Positions 22,131-27,358 of a stretch of 27,358 nucleotides of DNA are shown one piece after another. The position numbers and the translations under genes are program-made. Where the stretch lies: assembly GCA_036260105.1 (NCBI GenBank), contig DATAAN010000292.1, positions 1-27,358 of the forward strand, given 5' to 3'. The notes under the pieces were generated by a model. The model made no database searches. It was not told the DNA's origin and worked only from the letters and a program-made list of their open reading frames with translations. Source of the stretch: JAJCYE01 sp036260105. Lineage in GTDB: Bacteria; Actinomycetota; CADDZG01; JAHWKV01. Within the stretch, counting starts at the first letter, position 1, and every line of letters begins with the position of its first letter.

Positions 22131-22778
22131 ATGGATCTGGACTGGGATCGGGAGTCTTCCGAGCAATCGGACCTCCAGCGGATGATGGCCGACCTGCGCA
22201 AGAAGGGGTGGGGCGCTCGCCGGCTCGAAAAAGTGGAACAAGGCTGGGACAAGACCCTCGGCTGGAGCGCCTGGGGACGCAGCCAGTCGCCGCAGGAGCA
22301 GTCGGGGAGCGGCCAGGCGGAGCACGACCCCTGGGCGCCCGTCGAGTGGGAGGGCGAGCGGTACCGCATCGACCCGCCAAACCCAGCACCCGAAGCGGTC
22401 ATCAACTGTGCCGAGCGCGTGCACCTGTGCAAGGCGGTGTGTTGCAAGCTGAATTTCGTCCTGACGCCGAGCGAGGTGAGGTCGGGCAAGGTCAAGTGGG
22501 ACCCCAAGCTGCCCTATTTGATCGCGCACGGAGAGGACGGCTACTGCGCCCATCTGGACCACTCCAAGGGCTGCACGATATTCGAGGACCGGCCGGCGCT
22601 CTGCCGGCGCTTCGACTGCCGGACCGACGGGCGGGTCTGGATCGACTTCGAGGGGATGATCCCGAACAAGGAGTGGATCGACGGCATCGTCGCCAACCAC
22701 GATCGGCTGGGCCCGAAGAAGTCGCTTCCGGTGGTGCAGGTGACTGCGGGACCGCACTCCGATCCGGAAGCGAACTAA
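22131..22778 (+). CDS. YkgJ-family cysteine-cluster protein
   Basis: 215 residues from ATG 22131, which has GGAGGG 3-4 bases upstream; the TTG at 22086 is in frame but unsupported. The N-terminal 75 residues are polar and helical. The rest is a cysteine cluster: NCAERVHLCKAVCCKLNF gives Cys93, 100, 104 and 105; then Cys139 in GYCAHL, Cys148 in KGCTIF, Cys158 and Cys163 in RPALCRRFDC. The pattern CxxxCC...GxC.H...GC.I...RP..CR.F.C is that of the YkgJ/CxxCxxCC family, which binds Zn or an Fe-S cluster. The function of the family is unknown. It precedes arsM by 96 bp and may be functionally linked to metal stress. Confidence 0.85.
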   Translation: MDLDWDRESSEQSDLQRMMADLRKKGWGARRLEKVEQGWDKTLGWSAWGRSQSPQEQSGSGQAEHDPWAPVEWEGERYRIDPPNPAPEAVINCAERVHLCKAVCCKLNFVLTPSEVRSGKVKWDPKLPYLIAHGEDGYCAHLDHSKGCTIFEDRPALCRRFDCRTDGRVWIDFEGMIPNKEWIDGIVANHDRLGPKKSLPVVQVTAGPHSDPEAN

Positions 22779-22842
22779 AGCGGCCGAGAGCGCTCGCGAC
22801 CGGAGCGGCCGGAGCCTTCTGCGCCCGGCGGGTCCCGGAGTT

Positions 22843-22852
22843 AGGCTAGCCT
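22843..22852. promoter_or_regulatory. Palindrome AGGCTAGCCT at the predicted arsM promoter
   Basis: A perfect ten-base palindrome within TTAGGCTAGCCTGA. It includes a possible -10 element TAGGCT (22842-22847) 27 bases before the arsM start. The sequence shares the TTAGGCTA core of DtxR/IdeR iron boxes but is shorter than the 19-bp consensus. A metalloregulator operator is an inference. Confidence 0.35.
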
Positions 22853-22874
22853 GAGCGACGAGCAGGAGGTTCGT

Positions 22875-23678
22875 TTGAACGCCACGCTTACCGAGCAGGT
22901 CAGGTCCAAGTTCGCCTTCGTGGCGCGCGACGTCATTCAGAAGGAGTTCTCCCAGCTGACGGTGCTGGGGGCATGCTGTGGCGGCACCAGCGAAGGCGGG
23001 TCCTGCTGCAGCACCGCGTCCGGCGAGTCAGTCGCCACTCCGGCGGCCAAGCTCTATCCCCCGGAGGAGCTGGAGGGTGTTCCGAGCCTCGCCGTGTCGG
23101 CCAACTCCGGGTGCGGTAACCCGGTGGCGGTGGCCGACCCCCGTCCCGGCGAGACGGTGCTGGACCTCGGCTCCGGGTCGGGTGTCGACGCTTTTCTGGC
23201 CGCTCGGCGGGTAGGTCCGGAAGGGCGGGTGCACGGCATCGACCTCACCAGCGAGATGGTGGCACTCGCCAACTCGGCCAAGCGGTCGGCCGGCATCAGC
23301 AACGTGGAGTTCCGTGCGGGTGAGATGGAGGCCCTGCCGCTGGCGGACGAATCGGTTGACGTGGTGGTCTCCAACTGCTCAGTGAACCTGTCGACCGACA
23401 AACCCGCCGTCTTCCGGGAGGTCCTCCGGGTCCTGAAGCCGGGGGGCCGTGTAGCGTTCTGCGACATCGTGGCGTCGGACGCTCTTTCCGCTGAGGAGCG
23501 TGCGGCTCGAGGCAGCTACGTCGACTGCATCGCCGGCGCACTCAGCTTGAAGGAGTACGGCTCCGGCCTCCGGGCGGCCGGCCTGGAGGAAGTTCGGATC
23601 GCCCCCATCCGCCCCGTGGCCGACGGCATGTTCGCCGCCACCGTCACCGGCCGCAAGCCCGCCGCCTCCGCCGGCTGA
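22875..23678 (+). CDS. arsM: Arsenite methyltransferase ArsM
   Basis: 267 residues. It transfers methyl groups from S-adenosylmethionine to As(III), producing methylated and volatile arsenicals in the cytoplasm. SAM motif I is VLDLGSGSGVDAFLA (about 95-109), and motif VDVVVSNCSVNLSTDKPAVF follows. Three As-binding cysteines of the family are present: Cys80 in SGCGNPV, Cys168 in SNCSVN and Cys218 in VDCIAG. In addition two CC pairs (34-35 and 44-45: GACCGG, GSCCS) sit in the N-terminal arm, as in several bacterial ArsM. TTG at 22875 is the start, with GCAGGAGG five bases upstream. It is directly followed by a YqeY gene without a gap. Confidence 0.93.
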   Translation: MNATLTEQVRSKFAFVARDVIQKEFSQLTVLGACCGGTSEGGSCCSTASGESVATPAAKLYPPEELEGVPSLAVSANSGCGNPVAVADPRPGETVLDLGSGSGVDAFLAARRVGPEGRVHGIDLTSEMVALANSAKRSAGISNVEFRAGEMEALPLADESVDVVVSNCSVNLSTDKPAVFREVLRVLKPGGRVAFCDIVASDALSAEERAARGSYVDCIAGALSLKEYGSGLRAAGLEEVRIAPIRPVADGMFAATVTGRKPAASAG

Positions 23679-24143
23679 GTGGCCGGCCTGAAGGACCGGA
23701 TCCGGGAGGACCTCACCGCGGCCATGCGGGCCAAGGACGAGGTCGCCAAGTCGACTCTCCGCAGCGTCCTGACGGCAATCAGCAAGGCGGAGGTATCCGG
23801 CAAGGCTCAGACGACCCTGTCTGACGACCAGGTCATCGGCGTGATCCGCTCCGAGCTCGGCAAGCGTAAGGAGGCAGCGGAGATCTACGCCCAGGCGGGC
23901 AGGGACGAGCTCGCATCCCGGGAGAACGCCGAGGCGGAGGTGCTGGCGCCCTACCTTCCGGCGGAGATGGGAGCGGAGGAGCTGTCGGCCATAGTCGCCG
24001 AGGAGATCGATAGGGTTCGGGGCGGCGGGGTCGAGGGCCCGAGGGCGATGGGAGCCGTCATCAAGGCGGTCCGCGAGCGAGTGGGAGCGCGGGCGGAAGG
24101 CTCGCGCATCGCCCAGGCGGTCAAAGCGGGGCTTGGGATCTAG
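23679..24143 (+). CDS. GatB/YqeY-domain protein, full length
   Basis: 154 residues, the complete YqeY family length. LKDRIREDLTAAMRAKDEVA and STLRSVLTAISKAEVS in the N-terminal domain, then YAQAGRDELASRENAEAEVL and APYLPAEM, followed by the C-terminal helical bundle (GAVIKAVRERVGARAEGSRI). The fold is the tail domain of GatB, which in GatCAB positions the tRNA acceptor. Free YqeY proteins are thought to bind tRNA or act with transamidation; the true role is unknown. GTG 23679 follows the arsM stop directly. It heads a tandem pair. Confidence 0.85.
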   Translation: MAGLKDRIREDLTAAMRAKDEVAKSTLRSVLTAISKAEVSGKAQTTLSDDQVIGVIRSELGKRKEAAEIYAQAGRDELASRENAEAEVLAPYLPAEMGAEELSAIVAEEIDRVRGGGVEGPRAMGAVIKAVRERVGARAEGSRIAQAVKAGLGI

Positions 24144-24490
24144 TGGCGGAGACGCCGAATCTCCGCCAGGTACTGCAGGCGGAGCTGATAACCGCCATGA
24201 AAAACCAGGACCGGGCGACGATGGTGGCAATTCGGTCCGTCCTGTCGGCGATCTCCAACAAGGAGGCAGTTGCCTCCACCGAGCGGGCGGGCGCCATAGA
24301 GCAAGCGCCGCGCAGCGCCGAGGCGCCGCGCCAGGAGCTCACCCACCAGCAGATGAAGCTGGTTTTGCTGGACGAGATCGAGTCCCGCCGGAACTCCGCC
24401 GGGTACCTGCGTACTGCGGGCCGGGAGGATGAGGCGGCGGGCCGGGAGGCGGAAGCGGCCATCCTGGAGCGGTACCTCTACCTGACTTGA
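24143..24490 (+). CDS. Second, shortened YqeY paralogue
   Basis: 115 residues, clearly related to the preceding gene over its N-terminal domain: LRQVLQAELITAMKNQDRAT and IRSVLSAISNKEAVAS, then LTHQQMKLVLLDEIESRR and YLRTAGREDEAAGREAEAAI, ending LERYLYLT. The C-terminal helical domain of YqeY is missing, and about 20 variable residues (a Glu/Ala/Arg-rich insert) sit in the middle. GTG 24143 overlaps the last base of the previous stop TAG, so the two are coupled. It is a tandem duplication followed by loss of the C-terminal domain; the stop is not obviously caused by a frameshift. Confidence 0.8.
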   Translation: MAETPNLRQVLQAELITAMKNQDRATMVAIRSVLSAISNKEAVASTERAGAIEQAPRSAEAPRQELTHQQMKLVLLDEIESRRNSAGYLRTAGREDEAAGREAEAAILERYLYLT

Positions 24491-24503
24491 CGGCGGCGGA
24501 CCG

Positions 24504-24521
24504 CTTCAAGTGCACTTGAAG
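24504..24521. promoter_or_regulatory. Sox box: perfect 18-bp palindrome upstream of soxR
   Basis: CTTCAAGTGCACTTGAAG is a perfect palindrome with the same CAAGT...ACTTG arms as the E. coli sox box (CCTCAAGTTAACTTGAGG). It is followed at once by TATCGT (24522-24527), a -10 candidate six bases before the soxR ATG. This is a SoxR-binding site with high likelihood and indicates autoregulation. Confidence 0.8.
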
Positions 24522-24533
24522 TATCGTGGGTGC

Positions 24534-25022
24534 ATGGAGGAGGAGCGGCTTTCCGTAGGGCAGGTGGCCGAGCGCAGCGGCTTCGCCCCGTCCGCCATCC
24601 GGTACTACGAGTCGCAGGGCCTTCTCGACTCGGAGCGGAACAGCGGCGGGCAGCGGCGGTTCAAGCGCAGCGTTCTCCGCAGGCTCGCCTTCATCAGTGC
24701 CGCCCGGCACGTCGGCATCAGCCTCGACGAGGTGCGCGAGGCGCTGGACCAGCTGCCGCAGAACCGCACGCCGAACGCAGGGGACTGGAAGCGGATCTCG
24801 CTGATGTGGCGCGAGAAGCTCGACGCCGAGATACGGGCGCTCGAGTCGCTCCGGGACGGACTCGACTCGTGCATCGGCTGCGGCTGCCTGTCTCTGGACC
24901 GCTGCGCGATTTCGAACCCCAAGGACGTTGCGGCGGCGTACGGGCCGGGCGCCGTGGCACTTCCCAAGCAGCTCCGGGCAAGCGGCAGAGCCTCTAGACC
25001 TGCTCCTTACTCCAGCGTGTAG
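24534..25022 (+). CDS. soxR: Redox-sensing MerR-family regulator SoxR
   Basis: 162 residues from ATG 24534, with no ribosome site but a -10 six bases upstream, so the mRNA is probably leaderless. Residues 5-75 are a MerR winged HTH: LSVGQVAERSGFAPSAIRYY then GGQRRFKRSVLRRLAFI. The dimerisation helix follows. Cys113, 116, 118 and 124 in CIGCGCLSLDRC are the four [2Fe-2S] ligands, with the same C-x2-C-x-C-x5-C spacing as E. coli SoxR. Redox-cycling agents oxidise the cluster and switch transcription. No soxS or efflux gene is beside it, as in actinobacteria generally. The 3' end overlaps the convergent DUF3048 gene by 16 bases. Confidence 0.95.
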   Translation: MEEERLSVGQVAERSGFAPSAIRYYESQGLLDSERNSGGQRRFKRSVLRRLAFISAARHVGISLDEVREALDQLPQNRTPNAGDWKRISLMWREKLDAEIRALESLRDGLDSCIGCGCLSLDRCAISNPKDVAAAYGPGAVALPKQLRASGRASRPAPYSSV

Positions 25023-26095
25023 GGCCGGTCGTTCGGCAGGAGGTTGATCCAGGTGTTCCCGGCCGCCAGCTGTATCGGCTGGCCCCCGGCGTCGAGGAGG
25101 GTGGTCTGGTCGGCAAGCGTCGGCCGCACCCACTGGCCAACCACCGCCTGGCCGTGCCGGAGAACGACTGCTTCGCCCCGGCCGGCTACGCCGATCTCCG
25201 GGGAGCTGCCGCCGCGGCTGACCGGCACCTTCATGACCACGACGTTGGTGCCGCCCAACTGTGCCCCCGAAGCCGCCTGGTGCGGTCCGCCGCCCTGGGA
25301 TCTGAGGTAGCGGCGGCTCGCCGGGTCGTAGGTGTAGGACACCACAGCAGCGCCGGAGTAGGAGAAGGAGACCTTGTTTCCCGGAGGGCCGGGAGGCGGC
25401 GGCGGCGCAGCCGGCGCGCCGGGCGAGCCGGTGGCGGCAGGGCTCGGCGACGCCGCCGGTGAGGCGGGCTCACCGAACCTGGGGTTGAAGACGAGCCCCG
25501 TCCTCGGCGGTCCCGCCACACCCTGTGCCGCAGGCCGGGCGCGGATCTTGTCGGTCGAGGTGTAGAGGTTGTGCGGGGCGGCGCGCCCGCTCCGCCGGGC
25601 GTACGCAGGGCCGTTGGAGCCGTGAAGGAGATTGATCACGCCGGCCGTGCGCCCCACCTTGGCGAGGACGTTCGGCGAGGCCCCGGAGTAGGCGAACAGC
25701 ACCGGGGCGTATTGGGTCAGGATGTCCGGGTCGACTGCCCGGGCACTACGCGTAGGCCCGAGGTCCTGCGCATCGCCGCAGTGGTAGATGGCCAGAAACC
25801 GCGTGAGCCCGCCCTCGACCAGCTCCTCGTACACGATGTCGGCGGTTTCCATACCGGTCTGGGGGCGTGCCGCCGGGTGGTTGTCGATCTTCACCGCCAT
25901 GGCGGGACGATTCACGTCGATCCCCGCGGGAACCTCCACGCCGGTCAGCGGGCAGCGCACCGGTTCCGGCGGGGGCGGCGGCTCGGCAGGCGATGCTTCC
26001 TCCCGCGTCGGGGCGGCCTGGGGCTCGGACTCGTTCCGGCAGGCGGCCGCCACCAGGGTGACGAGCAGAAGGAGGATCAGGAGGCGGAAACGCAC
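25007..26095 (-). CDS. DUF3048 (YerB-like) lipoprotein
   Basis: 362 residues. Signal peptide with lipobox VAAAC (Cys19), then a Pro/Glu-rich linker and the DUF3048 domain: CPLTGVEVPAGIDVNRPAMA, VKIDNHPAARPQTGMETADI, VYEELVEGGLTRFLAIYHC and DLGPTRSARAVDPDIL. The second half carries a Pro/Ala/Gly-rich insert around 225-245 and then the conserved YTYDPASRRYLRSQGG. YerB relatives in Bacillus are surface lipoproteins of unknown activity; a cell-wall role is often suspected. GTG 26095 has no ribosome site; AGGGTA on the plus strand (-10 TACCCT on the minus strand) ends 8 bases upstream, so it may be leaderless. It overlaps the 3' end of soxR. Confidence 0.9.
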   Translation of the reverse strand: MRFRLLILLLLVTLVAAACRNESEPQAAPTREEASPAEPPPPPEPVRCPLTGVEVPAGIDVNRPAMAVKIDNHPAARPQTGMETADIVYEELVEGGLTRFLAIYHCGDAQDLGPTRSARAVDPDILTQYAPVLFAYSGASPNVLAKVGRTAGVINLLHGSNGPAYARRSGRAAPHNLYTSTDKIRARPAAQGVAGPPRTGLVFNPRFGEPASPAASPSPAATGSPGAPAAPPPPPGPPGNKVSFSYSGAAVVSYTYDPASRRYLRSQGGGPHQAASGAQLGGTNVVVMKVPVSRGGSSPEIGVAGRGEAVVLRHGQAVVGQWVRPTLADQTTLLDAGGQPIQLAAGNTWINLLPNDRPYTLE

Positions 26096-26150
26096 GAGGC
26101 GTAAGGGTACACCGCGCTCTTCCCGGAAGCCAAAACGCCCGATTAGGACG

Positions 26151-26432
26151 TTAGGGAACGACCCGGTTGAGCTTGCGAACCGAGTAATCGGTCCAGATTC
26201 CGTTCTGCCAGTAGACGTCCGACTCGATCACTGCCCTGACGGCATCCTCGCCTTCGACGGCCAGGACCAGAAGCGACGCGCTCATGTCGGCAAGCGCGCC
26301 TGCCACCAGGACGGCACCGGCATCCATCAGCTTGCCGATGCGCTTCAGGTGCTCGTCCCGGTAGGGCGCCCGCTTGTCGGCGGCCCCTTCGACGTAGGCG
26401 GCCTCGACGACGTGGCACACCTGGATCTCCAT
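26151..26432 (-). CDS. YCII-family protein
   Basis: 93 residues with the ferredoxin-like alpha/beta fold of YCII: strand MEIQVCHVVEAAYV, helix RDEHLKRIGKLMDAGAVLVA, then GALADMSASLLVLAVEGEDA and AVIESDVYWQNGIWTDYSVR. The His in RDEHL and the Asp in ESDVYW correspond to the conserved polar residues of the family, whose members include a dehalogenase-like enzyme (TftG) and many small unassigned proteins. It starts ten bases after the LigD-type polymerase stop, so the two are co-transcribed. A link to DNA repair is only positional. Confidence 0.82.
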   Translation of the reverse strand: MEIQVCHVVEAAYVEGAADKRAPYRDEHLKRIGKLMDAGAVLVAGALADMSASLLVLAVEGEDAVRAVIESDVYWQNGIWTDYSVRKLNRVVP

Positions 26433-26442
26433 GAGGCCGAGT

Positions 26443-27354
26443 CTATTGGAGAGCCGGAAGCGTCTGCTGCTGCGTCAGCACCGGGGCGAACAGGTCGCCG
26501 TGCTCGGCCACTCGATCCAGCGCCTGGGCATAGGTGAAGCGCAGCTGCTCCGGGTCGCCGGAGCCGGCGGTCGCTTCCACCTCGTCCCAGCGCAGAGGAG
26601 TAGAGACGGTGGGCGTCTGCTTGGCCCGCAGTGAGTACACGCACACCGTTGTCTTGAAGAAGTCGTTCTGGCTCCAGTCGATGAGCACCTTGCCGTGCCG
26701 CAGCTCTTTCTTCATGTCCGATACGACCAGATCGGGCATCTGCTGTTCCATCAGGCCGGCTACCGCATGTGCGAACGCCTTGCTCTGGTCGTAGGTGTCG
26801 TCCGAGTTCAACGGCAGGTAAACCTGCATCCCCTTGGACCCCGAAGTCTTGGGGTAGGCCTCCAGCCCCAGGTCGGTGAACATCCGGCGCAGCGCGAGCG
26901 CCAGCTCGCAGCACTCGACGATCGAGGTGGCGGGGCCTGGGTCCAGGTCGAACGCCACCGCGTTGGGCCTCAGCATGTGGTCGGCGTCCGAGAGCGAGGT
27001 GTGGAGCTCCAGATCGGCCAGGTTGGCCGCCCACACGAGGCCTGCCAGCTCGTCGACGCTGCAGAACTCGATCCGCTTGTTCTGCCGCTCGCTCCACACG
27101 GGGATGGTTCGCATCCATGACGGCCGGTACTTGGGGCAGTTCTTCTCGTAGAAGAAGTCTCCGTTCACCCCCTCCGGGTACCGCTTTAGCGTGAGGGGCC
27201 GGTTCCGCAGGTGCGGAAGGAGCACCGGCGAGACCTTGGTGTAGTAGTCGATGACATCGGCCTTGGTGAAGCCGGCCTCCGGGTAGAGGACCTTGTCGAG
27301 GTTCGTGAGCTTGAGCTCCCGGCCCTCGATGTTGACGACGGTTGGCTTGGCCAT
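26443..27354 (-). CDS. ligD: Stand-alone LigD-type primase-polymerase (NHEJ polymerase domain)
   Basis: 303 residues, the size of an isolated LigD polymerase domain. It is an archaeo-eukaryotic primase-fold polymerase that adds ribo- or deoxynucleotides at DNA ends during Ku-dependent end joining. Catalytic Asp136 and Asp138 in AFDLDPGP, His118 in ELHTS, and Asp226 in KVLIDWSQN are all present, as is KTSGSKGMQVYLPL for nucleotide binding. The ligase and phosphoesterase domains of full LigD are absent here, and no ku gene is visible, so these may be encoded outside the window. ATG 27354 lies four bases from the edge; its upstream region is not seen. The YCII gene follows it in the same operon. 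Confidence 0.9.
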   Translation of the reverse strand: MAKPTVVNIEGRELKLTNLDKVLYPEAGFTKADVIDYYTKVSPVLLPHLRNRPLTLKRYPEGVNGDFFYEKNCPKYRPSWMRTIPVWSERQNKRIEFCSVDELAGLVWAANLADLELHTSLSDADHMLRPNAVAFDLDPGPATSIVECCELALALRRMFTDLGLEAYPKTSGSKGMQVYLPLNSDDTYDQSKAFAHAVAGLMEQQMPDLVVSDMKKELRHGKVLIDWSQNDFFKTTVCVYSLRAKQTPTVSTPLRWDEVEATAGSGDPEQLRFTYAQALDRVAEHGDLFAPVLTQQQTLPALQ

Positions 27355-27358
27355 GTCC

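Overview
The window reads as chromosomal DNA from a high-GC actinobacterium (Actinomycetota), probably a deep or uncultured lineage. The evidence is strong GC bias, frequent GTG and TTG starts, several apparently leaderless genes, and typical actinobacterial families: a SARP/BTAD regulator, a LigD-type polymerase, a DUF3048 lipoprotein, and a molybdate operon led by an HTH-TOBE regulator. No complete insertion sequence, prophage or CRISPR array is visible.

Left part (1-5.4 kb): the end of a proline-rich membrane-anchored protein; a CAT-anticodon tRNA; five phased 18-bp repeats just behind the tRNA; a secreted cupin lipoprotein (-); a SARP-type regulator whose downstream ATPase half is broken by frameshifts; a membrane-anchored HExxH metalloprotease; a 437-bp gene-free stretch; and a secreted right-handed beta-helix protein. 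This part looks accessory, with clear gene decay.

5.4-9.4 kb: a three-gene iron-siderophore-type ABC importer (two FecCD permeases and an ATPase) without an adjacent binding protein, a small zinc-ribbon protein (-) and a DUF2007 protein.

9.4-17.7 kb is the signalling region. A membrane protein, a multi-TM histidine kinase and a NarL-type response regulator form one operon (-). Next come a DUF1003 gene remnant and a translationally coupled pair: a MerR-HTH protein whose receiver-like domain has Glu at the phospho-acceptor position, and a double-RecA KaiC-like ATPase. A STAS-domain protein is divergent from the pair across a short intergenic region carrying 7-bp repeats one helical turn apart. 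A helical-bundle protein follows, preceded by a SigB/SigF-like promoter, and then a secreted lipase-like lipoprotein. This is the best candidate for an undescribed regulatory system.

17.7-20.9 kb: a molybdate uptake operon (-) in the order HTH-TOBE regulator, modA, modB, modC, with a readable leaderless promoter. 20.9-27.4 kb: Hsp20 and a 111-residue protein of unknown function (-), then YkgJ-like, arsM, two tandem YqeY paralogues and soxR with a perfect 18-bp sox-box palindrome (+). The window ends with a DUF3048 lipoprotein, a YCII protein and a stand-alone LigD primase-polymerase (-). Metal, redox and stress handling is the common theme of the right half.
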